From: Epsilonproteobacteria bacterium UBA4036 | GTDB lineage: Bacteria; Campylobacterota; Campylobacteria; Campylobacterales; Arcobacteraceae | NCBI GenBank assembly: GCA_002382325.1 | Contig: DGAG01000012.1 | Span: 62,001 to 126,000, forward strand | Reading direction: 5' to 3' | Length of the DNA: 64,000 nt | Part shown: positions 15,872 to 24,642 of the stretch, one piece after another | Position numbering within the stretch: the stretch's first letter is position 1 | How the letters are laid out: every line of letters begins with the position of its first letter | Program-made: the position numbers and the translations under genes | Notes under the pieces: model-generated | Told to the model about the DNA's origin: nothing | Databases searched by the model: none | Seen by the model: the letters and a program-made list of their open reading frames with translations, nothing else

Positions 15872-16500
15872 AATTCGTTAGTAAAATAGCTTTAAGCTTA
15901 GTGGTTGCTTCCTCTTTTATGTTTGTAGGGTGTGTCAATGATGCCAATCCAAACAATAAAGAAGTCGCAAAACCAATGATTGAGGATACCTCAATTGGTT
16001 TTAGAAAAGTGGACTTGTTCAGTGAAAACAGTGTTATGCCTGATAAAACACAGTACAGCGAGTCAACGCCTGGAAGTGGGAAAAAATTTGCACGGGCATT
16101 CCAAGATGCTCCACCAATGATTCCTCACGATACTGAAGGAATGTTGCCAATAACCATTAACAACAACCAATGTGTAGGATGTCATGCACCGGGTGTTGCA
16201 GAGAGTATGGGGGCTTTACCGTATCCAAAATCACACTTAACTGATTTTAGACCAAAACACACGTTTGATGGTAAAAAATTTAAAAAAGCAGTGGATGAAG
16301 ATAACAATGAATTAGCCATCAAAGAGCTTGACCAACTTGCGGGTGCACGATTTAATTGCAGCGGTTGTCATGCCCCACAAAGTGATGGACAATGGATAGA
16401 AAACAATTTCGTAGCTGAATTTACTTCAAAAGACGGAAGCGAAAAATCAAACTGGGTTGGAACAAAACTGACTGAAGGTTTAGATACGCTAAAAGATTAA
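15868..16500 (+). CDS. napB: Diheme cytochrome c NapB, possible lipoprotein
   Basis: A 210-residue cytochrome with two CxxCH heme sites (CVGCHAPG at about 107, CSGCHAPQ at about 162) and downstream His/Met ligand candidates. It is the electron-transfer subunit of NapA. The N-terminal signal ends FMFVGC, a plausible lipobox with Cys at position 22, so the protein may be lipid-anchored rather than soluble. Phe at the -3 position makes this uncertain. It overlaps napH by 4 nt. Confidence 0.95.
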   Translation: MKFVSKIALSLVVASSFMFVGCVNDANPNNKEVAKPMIEDTSIGFRKVDLFSENSVMPDKTQYSESTPGSGKKFARAFQDAPPMIPHDTEGMLPITINNNQCVGCHAPGVAESMGALPYPKSHLTDFRPKHTFDGKKFKKAVDEDNNELAIKELDQLAGARFNCSGCHAPQSDGQWIENNFVAEFTSKDGSEKSNWVGTKLTEGLDTLKD

Positions 16501-16501
16501 T

Positions 16502-16987
16502 ATGCAAAGAAGAGAACTTTTTAGTTCTCTTTTTTCATCCAAAGAAAAAAGAGAACCTCAACAACAATTTATTCGACCTCCTTATTTTAAAGATGAATCT
16601 TCTTTTCATAATATGTGCCAAGAGTGTGATGGAAAATGCAGCACAGTTTGTGAAGAGAATATTATCCGTATTCATAAAGATAAAACACCCTATTTGGATC
16701 TAAGTTCCAATGGCTGTACGTTTTGCGATGCGTGTGCCAAAGAGTGTCCTTTTGAGGTATTAACACTGGAAGAAAAAAAAGATATCAATGCCATTTTTGA
16801 GATTGATATGTTAAAATGTTTAAGTTGGAACACTACCATGTGTTTTTCATGTAAAAACCCGTGCTTGAGCCATGCCATAGAATTTTTAGGTATGTTTCGA
16901 CCCTCTATTAAATTTGATTTATGCACAGGGTGTGGGTTTTGTGTAGGGGTTTGCCCTACTCAAGCCATACACTACACCAAACTATAA
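16502..16987 (+). CDS. napF: Cytoplasmic ferredoxin NapF
   Basis: A 161-residue iron-sulfur protein with Cys groups CQECDGKC..C, CTFCDACAKECP, CFSCKNPC and CTGCGFCVGVCP. In other bacteria NapF helps mature NapA in the cytoplasm. The start MQRRELFSSLF resembles NapF N-termini. It begins one base after napB and continues the operon. Confidence 0.92.
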   Translation: MQRRELFSSLFSSKEKREPQQQFIRPPYFKDESSFHNMCQECDGKCSTVCEENIIRIHKDKTPYLDLSSNGCTFCDACAKECPFEVLTLEEKKDINAIFEIDMLKCLSWNTTMCFSCKNPCLSHAIEFLGMFRPSIKFDLCTGCGFCVGVCPTQAIHYTKL

Positions 16988-16996
16988 AGGAAAAAA

Positions 16997-17257
16997 ATGA
17001 GTGCTACATTTAAAGCCCATATTCAAGAGAATGGTTTGGGAGGTTGGTTCATTAAAATCACTGACCTTCAAACACAAGAAGAGATTATTTGCAATACTTT
17101 AGATGAGTTTTCAACACAAATAGAGTTTATGGGAGCGCCTTATAATAATGCCATTGAGGTACAATGGAGTAAATCTGACAATTTAACCCCTGAACACTTT
17201 TATGAAGTGAAACAACAAATGGCAAAAATTAATAAAGAGTTACATCAAGATGATTAA
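16997..17257 (+). CDS. Small conserved-looking nap operon protein of unknown function
   Basis: An 86-residue soluble protein with no signal peptide, a likely alpha/beta fold (GGWFIKITDLQTQEEI, NAIEVQWSKS) and an acidic C-terminus. It has a clear AAGGAAA leader and overlaps napL by 8 nt, so it is a real gene. I do not recognise a family. Its position between napF and napL suggests a cytoplasmic role in Nap assembly. Confidence 0.8.
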   Translation: MSATFKAHIQENGLGGWFIKITDLQTQEEIICNTLDEFSTQIEFMGAPYNNAIEVQWSKSDNLTPEHFYEVKQQMAKINKELHQDD

Positions 17258-18197
17258 AATTATTCTTTTTATTCTCACGTTGGGATTTTATGCCCACAGC
17301 ATGGAAACTTTGACCCCTACTTTTAGTTTAAAAGCCAAAGGGGATGTCCAAGACATTCTTTACACCCAAGGAGTCTTGTATGCCGCTAACAGCAATGGCA
17401 GTGTGGAACTTTTTGATGTGGCATCCAAACACATCATTAAAACCATTGAAATCCCTCCTATTGAAGATTTTATGGGAGATGTTATTCCTGCAAAAATTTA
17501 TTCCATTGATTTAATTGCCAACAAGCTTTTGATTGTTTCACAAGGCATGAAAGGGTATCGTAACTTATGGATTTATGAAAATGATACCTTGCATAAAGTT
17601 TTTGATATTGAAAAAAAATACTTTATTCAAAAAGCCTCTTTCGTTGATGAAAACCGAATTTTATTTGGACTGTTAAGCAATCAAATTGGGCTGTATAATC
17701 TACAAACTCAAAGCCTTGAGTATATGAAGCAAGTCAGTCACTCTTCTTTTTCACACTTTAAATTATCGCAAGATAAACAACGTTTTGCTTCAACCGATGA
17801 AAGCGGTATTGTTCGCATCTTCAATGCCAAAGATGGGAGTTTGTTTAAAGAGTTAGATGCCTTAAATTTAGATCGAGTCTATCAAGTGGATTATAAAAAC
17901 GGTGTCGTTTTAACCGCAGGACAAGATCGAAAAGCCGTCGTATTTTCTAACAATGGCAGTGCGTATAGTCTGAATTTTGACTTCTTATTATACAGTTGTG
18001 CCTTAAATGAAAAAGCCACACGAGGGGCTGTATCTTACAATGAAAAAAATGAAGTTTTGGTTTTTGATATAAACACACAAAAATATTTATACAATTTAAC
18101 AGGGCAAAAAGCAACTTTGACACAAATTCTTTTTATCAGTGACAATGAACTTTTCGCCAGCAGTGATAGTGAAATCATTAACTATTGGAAATTTTAA
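17250..18197 (+). CDS. napL: NapL, periplasmic WD40-like beta-propeller
   Basis: A 315-residue protein with an N-terminal signal (IILFILTLGFYAHS) and repeated blades such as DVQDILYTQGVLYAA and RIFNAKDGSLFKEL. NapL is specific to campylobacterial nap operons and influences NapA activity, with an unclear mechanism. The start overlaps the preceding small gene, and napD follows within 20 bp. Confidence 0.9.
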   Translation: MIKIILFILTLGFYAHSMETLTPTFSLKAKGDVQDILYTQGVLYAANSNGSVELFDVASKHIIKTIEIPPIEDFMGDVIPAKIYSIDLIANKLLIVSQGMKGYRNLWIYENDTLHKVFDIEKKYFIQKASFVDENRILFGLLSNQIGLYNLQTQSLEYMKQVSHSSFSHFKLSQDKQRFASTDESGIVRIFNAKDGSLFKELDALNLDRVYQVDYKNGVVLTAGQDRKAVVFSNNGSAYSLNFDFLLYSCALNEKATRGAVSYNEKNEVLVFDINTQKYLYNLTGQKATLTQILFISDNELFASSDSEIINYWKF

Positions 18198-18214
18198 AAA
18201 CAAAGGAGTTTAAT

Positions 18215-18598
18215 ATGAATATTTCAAGTATAGTAGTACAAACCGTTCCGAAGTATCTTGATGAAGTAGTGGAGTCATTGAAAAATTGTCCGGCATGTGA
18301 TTATCATATGCACGATGAAGTGGGACGAATTATTATTACCATTGAAGGCAATGGCGTTAAAGAAGAGTTAGAAAAATTACGAATCATTGAAGCCATACCG
18401 CATGTTGTCTCGGCTGATATGCAAATGGCATACAGTGAAGATGAACTCGATGAACACATTGAAGTACTTAACAATGCTGATATTGTGCCTAAAATACTTA
18501 ACGATGATACGATGGACCCCAATAAAATCGTTTATAATGGGGATTTAAAGAAAAAAGATTTACAAGGATTTGCCCAACATTTTGACGAGGTGAAATAA
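18215..18598 (+). CDS. napD: NapD chaperone for NapA
   Basis: A 127-residue protein of the NapD family, which binds the NapA Tat signal peptide and supports maturation. The core (about 1-85) begins MNISSIVVQTVPKYL; the acidic tail is longer than in enterobacterial NapD. I chose the ATG at 18215 because AAAGGAG lies 6 nt before it. An earlier in-frame ATG at 18185 lies inside napL and adds ten non-conserved residues. Confidence 0.92.
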   Translation: MNISSIVVQTVPKYLDEVVESLKNCPACDYHMHDEVGRIIITIEGNGVKEELEKLRIIEAIPHVVSADMQMAYSEDELDEHIEVLNNADIVPKILNDDTMDPNKIVYNGDLKKKDLQGFAQHFDEVK

Positions 18599-19041
18599 TG
18601 GAATTTAATAACAGTGAGTTTTTAATTGAAACCGAAGTTCCTCAAGGGGAACTGATAATTTCTCGTACCAATTTAAAAGGGGAGATTACCTATGCCAATG
18701 AAGTGTTTGCCCAAATCAGTGGATACAGTGTTGATGAATTGATTGGAAAGTCACACAATATTGTCCGACACCCCGATATGCCTAAAGCGGTTTTTAAACA
18801 GATATGGCAAACCATTAAAGAGTATAACAAATGGACGGGCGCGATTAAAAATATGCGAAAAGACGGTGGATTTTATTGGGTAAAGGCTGAAATATCAGGC
18901 GTATTTAAAGACCATATTTTATGTGAATACAAATCCGTACGAATCCCTTTGAGTTATGAAGAGAAACTTGAAGCACAAAAAAAATACGATGCCATGAAAA
19001 ATGTTCAAGGTGAACTCAAACGAAGAGTTATTTACGAATAA
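18598..19041 (+). CDS. Single PAS-domain (Aer-type) protein
   Basis: A 147-residue protein that is one PAS domain (about 15-125) with the Aer-like signature ITYANEVFAQISGYSVDELIG, HNIVRHPDMP and MRKDGGFYWV. It has no transmembrane or output domain. Aer-type PAS domains bind FAD or heme and sense redox state. The start overlaps the napD stop (TAATG), so it is translated with the nap operon. It could signal to a chemoreceptor or kinase encoded elsewhere. Confidence 0.88.
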   Translation: MEFNNSEFLIETEVPQGELIISRTNLKGEITYANEVFAQISGYSVDELIGKSHNIVRHPDMPKAVFKQIWQTIKEYNKWTGAIKNMRKDGGFYWVKAEISGVFKDHILCEYKSVRIPLSYEEKLEAQKKYDAMKNVQGELKRRVIYE

Positions 19042-19419
19042 ATGATACGCTTTTTGCTTCTTCTTATTTTACTGCTTTGTAAACTCAATGCGTACAGCAC
19101 CAAAGCGATCAATGCTTATGCTGTAAGTATTTATGATGAAAATTTTAAAGAAGAAAATATTCAACGAAAGCAAAAAACGACTCAAGATTATAATGGTATT
19201 GTATACACAAAAATCTATGCCTTTGGACAATTCTTTCACGACAAACCCAACGTACAAATCGGCACGTCAAAAGGAACTTTGATTCAAAGCAATGCTATTG
19301 TAAAAAATGGTTTACTCATAGGTCAAGAGATGATTTTTAAACACACTACTGTTACCAAAGGGTATTTAGAAGTGTATGTGGGGAAAAAGTTGTTTGATCG
19401 AAGTTTGTATGTAAAGTAG
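19042..19419 (+). CDS. Secreted protein of unknown function at the end of the nap operon
   Basis: A 125-residue protein with an N-terminal signal (FLLLLILLLCKLNAYS) and a beta-rich remainder. No cofactor motif is seen and no family is recognised. It begins directly after the PAS gene stop codon and ends in a terminator-like hairpin, so it is the last gene of the operon. Confidence 0.75.
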   Translation: MIRFLLLLILLLCKLNAYSTKAINAYAVSIYDENFKEENIQRKQKTTQDYNGIVYTKIYAFGQFFHDKPNVQIGTSKGTLIQSNAIVKNGLLIGQEMIFKHTTVTKGYLEVYVGKKLFDRSLYVK

Positions 19420-19434
19420 GTTTTCCTACTTTAC
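19411..19434. terminator. Hairpin at the end of the nap operon
   Basis: GTAAAGTAGG and CCTACTTTAC form a perfect 10-bp stem with a TTTT loop, overlapping the last codons of the operon and lying between it and convergent serS. There is no strong T-run, so it may act together with the convergent transcript. Confidence 0.65.
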
Positions 19435-19438
19435 ACCG

Positions 19439-20683
19439 TTACATATATTTTTTAAGCACTTCTGGAATTAAAATTGTTCCATCTTCTTGTTGATAGTTTT
19501 CCATAATCGCAACCAAGGTTCGCCCTACGGCTAAAGAAGAGCCGTTTAACGTGTGAGCTAAAATATTTTTTTTATCTTCTTTGTATCGTATTTTGGCACG
19601 TCGTGCTTGGAACTCTCGTGTGTTAGAAATCGAAGAGATTTCTCTGAATTTTCCTTGTCCGGGAAGCCATACTTCTAAGTCAATCGTGGTTGCCGCACTA
19701 AAACCCAAATCTCCCGTACACAGTTGTACTTTTTGGTGGCAAAGCCCTAAAGATGAGAGTAAATCACTCGCACACGCAACCATCTTTTCAAACACCTCAT
19801 CGCTTTGTTCTTGTGTGGTAATGGCTACCATTTCCACTTTATCAAATTGGTGTTGTCGAATCAGTCCTCTGGTATCTCGCCCTGCACTGCCTGCTTCTTT
19901 TCTAAAACAAGGCGTATACGATGTCAGTAATAAAGGCAACTCATTGGCGTCTAAAATTTCATCGTTGTAAAGGTTGGTTAAACTCACTTCCGCCGTTGGG
20001 ATTAAGTATAAATCTTCCCCTTCAATTTTGAATAAATCATCGGCAAATTTTGGCAATTGTCCTGTGCCTTGAAGCGTGTTTGAGTTTGCCATAAAAGGCA
20101 CATACCACTCTTGGAAGCCTCGTTCTCGGTTAAAATCAAGCATATAATTAATCAATGCTCTCTCTAACCTTGCTGCTTGTCCGCTTAAGGCTGTAAAGCG
20201 TGATTTAGCGATTTTAACACCTCTTACAAAATCCAGTGTTCCATTTTGTTCACCCAAATCCCAATGCTCTTTTGGCTCAAATGTAAACTCAGGTTTACTG
20301 CCCACCACTTCTAAAATAACATTATCGTTTTCATCTGCACCACTTGGCACACTGTCATCAGGCAAATTTGGTACACCTAAAGCAATCGCTTCAAGCTCTT
20401 CTTCTAAGACTCGTACCTCATCTTCTAAAGATTGTTTTTGAGTTTTTAGCCCATTGATTTGCTCTTGCAAAGAAGCAATATCCAAGCCCTCTTTTTTGTA
20501 CCGTCCAAACTCTTTTGAAAGCAGATTTTGCTCTGCGGTTACTTCTTCCATGGTTTGTCGTTTGTCTTTGGCAGTTAAAGCCAACGTTTTTAACGATGCT
20601 AACAGTTGGGCATCTACCCCTTTTCTTTGAAGCTTAGAAGCAACACTCTCATAATCTTTTTGTAATAATTTTATATCAACCAT
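19439..20683 (-). CDS. serS: Seryl-tRNA synthetase
   Basis: A 414-residue class II synthetase. The N-terminal coiled-coil arm (about 25-105) is followed by the catalytic core with motif 2 (FRKEAGSAGRDTRGLIRQHQ) and motif 3 (GSSLAVGRTLVAIMENYQ). It has standard length and no oddities. It overlaps the small upstream gene by 8 nt. Confidence 0.97.
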   Translation of the reverse strand: MVDIKLLQKDYESVASKLQRKGVDAQLLASLKTLALTAKDKRQTMEEVTAEQNLLSKEFGRYKKEGLDIASLQEQINGLKTQKQSLEDEVRVLEEELEAIALGVPNLPDDSVPSGADENDNVILEVVGSKPEFTFEPKEHWDLGEQNGTLDFVRGVKIAKSRFTALSGQAARLERALINYMLDFNRERGFQEWYVPFMANSNTLQGTGQLPKFADDLFKIEGEDLYLIPTAEVSLTNLYNDEILDANELPLLLTSYTPCFRKEAGSAGRDTRGLIRQHQFDKVEMVAITTQEQSDEVFEKMVACASDLLSSLGLCHQKVQLCTGDLGFSAATTIDLEVWLPGQGKFREISSISNTREFQARRAKIRYKEDKKNILAHTLNGSSLAVGRTLVAIMENYQQEDGTILIPEVLKKYM

Positions 20684-20882
20684 TCATTTCTACTTTTATA
20701 ATCATATTTCCATCTTCATACACGGCTCGAAAATGGTGTTTACCACAAAAATTGTCGTTCATAAAGCTGCACTTTTCATTGGCTCTTTCAAGTGCTTCAT
20801 CAATCGTATCAAACTCTTCTATGGCAACTAAATCGGATTCTTGAAAACATTTACACTCTTTTTCCATTTTGACTAAAGGCAT
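20676..20882 (-). CDS. Small Cys-rich hypothetical protein upstream of serS
   Basis: A 68-residue acidic protein with CKC and two further Cys/His spots (NEKCSFM, NFCGKHHF), which could bind metal. I chose the ATG at 20882 because GGAG stands 5 nt before it; an in-frame ATG at 20903 adds seven residues without an RBS. It is translationally coupled to serS. No family is recognised. Confidence 0.65.
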   Translation of the reverse strand: MPLVKMEKECKCFQESDLVAIEEFDTIDEALERANEKCSFMNDNFCGKHHFRAVYEDGNMIIKVEMNG

Positions 20883-20988
20883 AGGTTCTCCATTTTTTTG
20901 CAATTATAACAAAGATAATCCTACATCTTGCTTTTTTATACGCTACATTTGTTATAATAAAACAATACAAAAATCTGGGATTTGACAC

Positions 20989-22260
20989 ATGAAAAAATTT
21001 TTTACTCTCTATCTTCCTCTTGTTCTACTTGTTTTTTTGGCATTTTTTATTACCTCTCGTTTTATCCAACCTGCCCCTGAGCGAAAAATCGTCATCGCAG
21101 CAGGCAGTGTTGAGGGAGAATATTATAAAACGGCTTTACACTATAAAAAACTCTTAGAAGAGGAGAAAGTCGAGGTAACCGTTTTAGAAACCGCAGGTTC
21201 CTTGGAAAATGCTCAGTTAATCAAAGAGAAAAAAGCCGATATTGGTTTTGTACAAAGTGGAATTTTAAGCCAAAATGACAGTGAACAAATAGAGTCTTTG
21301 GCAAGTATTTATTATGAGCCCATTTGGATATTTTACAAAAATGAAGGCTTTAGTATAGAGTATGTGGTGCAATTAATTTCCAAAAAGATTTCTGTGGGTG
21401 GATTTAACACGGGTACAAGTTATTTGGCAACACAAATTTTAAACGACAATGGAATAAACAGCTCAAACACTTCATTGCTCAACTTATCCACTCAAGAATC
21501 CAAACAAAAACTTCTTAACGGTGAAATTGATGCCATGATAATGGTCATTTCTCCTGATTCAAGCACCGTTGAAGAACTTTTGGAAAATCCCAATATCAAT
21601 GTTTTAAGCATCAAAAGAGCCAAAGCGTATAGTATGAAATATCCCTATTTGGAGAATCTCACTTTACATGAAGGTACGATGGATTTATACAAAAATTTGC
21701 CGTACGAAGATATACGACTCTTAGCCACTACGGCTAATTTAGTGGTACAAAAAGATTTTCCCTTTGAACTCATACGGCTTTTGTTAAAAAAGGCAAAAAA
21801 AATACATGCAGAGAAATCACTCTTTGCTCAATTTGGGCAATTCCCCAACATCAATAATTTGGATACCACTATAAACGACGAGGCTTTTAAATATTTTAAA
21901 CATGGCGACAGTTGGTTGGAATCGATTTTCCCGTATTGGGTAGCATCTAATATTGACCGTCTTAAAATTATGCTTATCCCTTTATTGACATTGTTGTTTC
22001 CTTTGTTTAAAGGCATTGTTCCTTTATATACATGGACAATGCGTTCTAAAATTTACAAATGGTATGATGAACTCAATTCCATTGATAAAAAAATCCCCAC
22101 ATTATCAAAAGATGAATTGAAAGACACTTTGAGTTACTTAGAATCTCTTCAAACCCAAATCAGTGAACACACCAAAGTGCCTCTTTCTTTTATGGGAGAG
22201 TACTACAATTTATTGTTGCATCTGCAGATGTTGATAACAAAAATAAAAAGTCGACTTTAA
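20989..22260 (+). CDS. TAXI-family TRAP transporter solute-binding protein
   Basis: A 423-residue protein with an N-terminal membrane anchor or signal (about 6-27), the TAXI domain (about 33-310) with IVIAAGSVEGEYYKTA and KADIGFVQSG, and a C-terminal hydrophobic helix (about 323-345) with a cytoplasmic helical tail. The family binds carboxylates such as glutamate. No DctQ/DctM membrane gene follows, and the second membrane anchor is unusual for a binding protein, so it may work as a sensor or with a distant transporter. Confidence 0.82.
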   Translation: MKKFFTLYLPLVLLVFLAFFITSRFIQPAPERKIVIAAGSVEGEYYKTALHYKKLLEEEKVEVTVLETAGSLENAQLIKEKKADIGFVQSGILSQNDSEQIESLASIYYEPIWIFYKNEGFSIEYVVQLISKKISVGGFNTGTSYLATQILNDNGINSSNTSLLNLSTQESKQKLLNGEIDAMIMVISPDSSTVEELLENPNINVLSIKRAKAYSMKYPYLENLTLHEGTMDLYKNLPYEDIRLLATTANLVVQKDFPFELIRLLLKKAKKIHAEKSLFAQFGQFPNINNLDTTINDEAFKYFKHGDSWLESIFPYWVASNIDRLKIMLIPLLTLLFPLFKGIVPLYTWTMRSKIYKWYDELNSIDKKIPTLSKDELKDTLSYLESLQTQISEHTKVPLSFMGEYYNLLLHLQMLITKIKSRL

Positions 22261-22331
22261 AAAAGCTTTGGCTTTCGTTTATCTTCAAGTTATTTCGTTA
22301 TAATTTGCCTAAAAAAACAAGGATGTATGTT

Positions 22332-23297
22332 TTGAGAATTTTATCGGGAATTCAGCCATCGGGAACCATTCATATTGGTAACTACTTTGGAATGATTAAG
22401 AAAATGATTGAGTCACAAGACGATGGTGAACTTTTTGCATTTATTGCATCTTATCATGCGTTGACTTCTGTAAAAGATAAGACGGCGTTAGAAAACAATA
22501 TGATGGAAGCAGCCATTAACTTTTTAGCATTAGGAATGAATCCTGAAAAATCTACGTTTTGGATTCAACACGATGTCAAAGAGGTCCTAGAACTTTATTG
22601 GATTTTATCAAACCATACTTCTATGGGTTTACTCGAACGTGCACATTCTTATAAAGATAAAACCGCACGAGGCATTCAAGCCAACCATGGACTTTTTTCC
22701 TATCCTGTTTTAATGGCTGCTGATATTTTACTCTTTGATTCCAATGTTGTGCCAGTAGGAAAAGACCAAATTCAACACGTTGAAATGACACGAGATATCG
22801 CCAACAGTTTCAATAACGTTTATGGCGAAATTTTTACGTTACCTGTGGCAAAAGTGGATGAAGTTTTACAAACCGTACCAGGAACAGACGGAGCTAAAAT
22901 GTCAAAATCGTATGGCAATACCATTGATATGTTTAACTCACCTAAAGTGATTAAAAAACAAGTCATGGGAATCGTTACGGATTCAACGCCACTTGAAGAA
23001 GCTAAAGATTATATTTCATGCAATGTGTATAAGCTGTGTGAATTGTTTATGCAAGAAGATGAACTCCAAGCTTTACAAAAAAGATATGCAACTCCAGGTG
23101 AAGGGTATGGGCATTTCAAATTGGCTTTATTGGATAAAATCAATGACCACTTCGCACCATACACACAAAAAAGAGAGTACTACTTAAATCATAAAGATGA
23201 AGTCCGAGATATTTTAGCACAAGGAGCAAATAAGGCTCGAAAAATTGCTCAAGCTAAAATGGAAATCGTAAGAGAAGCCGTAGGATTAAATTACTGA
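22332..23297 (+). CDS. trpS: Tryptophanyl-tRNA synthetase
   Basis: A 321-residue class I synthetase with the HIGH-like motif TIHIGNYFG near residue 12 and the KMSKS motif GAKMSKSYGN at about 185-194. I prefer the TTG at 22332, which gives MRILSGIQPSG as in relatives and has AAGGA 8 nt upstream. Earlier in-frame ATGs (22305, 22323) lack spacing to an RBS. A 10-bp hairpin follows. Confidence 0.95.
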   Translation: MRILSGIQPSGTIHIGNYFGMIKKMIESQDDGELFAFIASYHALTSVKDKTALENNMMEAAINFLALGMNPEKSTFWIQHDVKEVLELYWILSNHTSMGLLERAHSYKDKTARGIQANHGLFSYPVLMAADILLFDSNVVPVGKDQIQHVEMTRDIANSFNNVYGEIFTLPVAKVDEVLQTVPGTDGAKMSKSYGNTIDMFNSPKVIKKQVMGIVTDSTPLEEAKDYISCNVYKLCELFMQEDELQALQKRYATPGEGYGHFKLALLDKINDHFAPYTQKREYYLNHKDEVRDILAQGANKARKIAQAKMEIVREAVGLNY

Positions 23298-23313
23298 TTT
23301 TACAATCAGTAAT
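23290..23313. terminator. Hairpin between convergent trpS and the FmdE-like gene
   Basis: ATTACTGATT and AATCAGTAAT form a perfect 10-bp stem with a 4-nt loop that overlaps the trpS stop codon. The T-run is weak. It probably serves both directions. Confidence 0.6.
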
Positions 23314-23328
23314 TTAGCCATAAAAGTT

Positions 23329-23931
23329 TTATTCGTTTATTTCTACCCAAATCACTTCATTAATATGATTTGAAATATCTTCCACTCTTTTTTGCCACAA
23401 TCGTCCAAACTCTTTTTGTTCTTCTTTGTTGGCAGTTTTTGCAATACATTTTTGCATCAAAGTGGGCATATTGACATCAGGGATAATAGCACTTGGGTTG
23501 TACGCCACTTCGACACTTTGTTTGGTGTCTCGTCTTGTAAACTTTACACTTCCTTGGATATCGGCTTCAAAAAACATCAAATGTCTTCTGTCAAAATTTC
23601 CACCAATACCTTTAAAGCCTGAAGTTTGAGTAGCACCCGTAATATTGCTAATAACATTGGCAATCACACCCGCAACTCCCTCTTTTGGGTTTTCTTTAAA
23701 CTCAACTTTGATTTCACCGCGTTTTGGAAGTTCCTCTTTATACAGGGCTTTCAAACCTTCAAGTGTCATCAAATACGCCCCTAAAACCGTAGGACAAGAA
23801 TGCCCCGCAGATTTGACAATGTCTAAATAAGAAAACTCGATAATGCCATCGTCAAAAGCACCTAAAAAATTTGAGAGTTCATCTTGCAGTGTTATTTTTT
23901 CAATAGTGTCATAAAAGCTTGGATAGTTCAT
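23329..23931 (-). CDS. FmdE-like domain protein
   Basis: A 200-residue soluble protein. The segment AGHSCPTVLGAYLMTLEGLKAL (about 42-63) matches the FmdE (formylmethanofuran dehydrogenase subunit E) N-terminal motif GHxCP, whose Cys and His can bind metal. Other conserved-looking parts are GFKGIGGNFDRRHLMF and IIPDVNMP. Methanofuran chemistry is not expected in this organism, so the function is unknown; FmdE-like proteins elsewhere are linked to molybdenum or formate metabolism. It is followed 9 bp downstream-in-sequence by the methyltransferase gene, which is transcribed first in the hisG operon. Confidence 0.7.
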   Translation of the reverse strand: MNYPSFYDTIEKITLQDELSNFLGAFDDGIIEFSYLDIVKSAGHSCPTVLGAYLMTLEGLKALYKEELPKRGEIKVEFKENPKEGVAGVIANVISNITGATQTSGFKGIGGNFDRRHLMFFEADIQGSVKFTRRDTKQSVEVAYNPSAIIPDVNMPTLMQKCIAKTANKEEQKEFGRLWQKRVEDISNHINEVIWVEINE

Positions 23932-23940
23932 GGAAATCCT

Positions 23941-24642
23941 TTATTTATTTATTTTTTTACAAACAAATATCAACTTATCCGTTTCATCAAATCCATGTAG
24001 GTTAAAATTTATTATCTCTTCAACATCAAAAGAGGCTTTCTTCAAAGCTTTTTTTAATGTTTCAATGCTGTGATAATATTGTTGTATGCTGTCATACTCT
24101 TTTGTAAACAAATCACCTTGGGTTTGACTAAACAGCGTTATATCTGTTTTGAGTTGATTTTTTTCAAAAGTAGCATCAATGGCGATAAATTTGTCTTCTA
24201 AATTCAAAGTCAAACTTCCTTGTGCAACTTCTTCAAATCCAAAAAGTGAGTTTACATCAAAAATAAAGTATCCGCCTTGATTTAAAACAACATTGGCTTG
24301 GCTAAAAAAGTTTTGCAACTCTTTTTTAGGAATATAATTCACCACATCAAAAATAGCTGTCGCACAATCAAAGGTTTCTGATACATTTTCAAGAGGCATA
24401 CATGCGACGTTTAAACCTTTGTTTTGGCAAATCTTAATTTGCTCAACACTCAAATCAATACCAAAAGCTTCGACATCGTTAAATTTCAGATGTTCTAAAA
24501 AAGCCCCTTGCCCACACCCAATATCTAAAACGGTGTTAGGCTTTTTTTTAAATAAAAGTCCTAAAAACTCTTTATGTAAACGTCGTACTTCTTCTTCAAA
24601 ATCCAAATACTCTTCAATTCGAGCATACAGTTCTAAACCCAT
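23941..24642 (-). CDS. Class I SAM-dependent methyltransferase
   Basis: A 233-residue protein with motif I VLDIGCGQGAFLEHL (about 38-52), FGIDLS (about 61-66) and the motif IV-like ATAIFDVVNYI. The substrate is not identifiable. The start shares one base with the hisG stop, so it is in the coaX-hisG operon. Confidence 0.87.
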   Translation of the reverse strand: MGLELYARIEEYLDFEEEVRRLHKEFLGLLFKKKPNTVLDIGCGQGAFLEHLKFNDVEAFGIDLSVEQIKICQNKGLNVACMPLENVSETFDCATAIFDVVNYIPKKELQNFFSQANVVLNQGGYFIFDVNSLFGFEEVAQGSLTLNLEDKFIAIDATFEKNQLKTDITLFSQTQGDLFTKEYDSIQQYYHSIETLKKALKKASFDVEEIINFNLHGFDETDKLIFVCKKINK

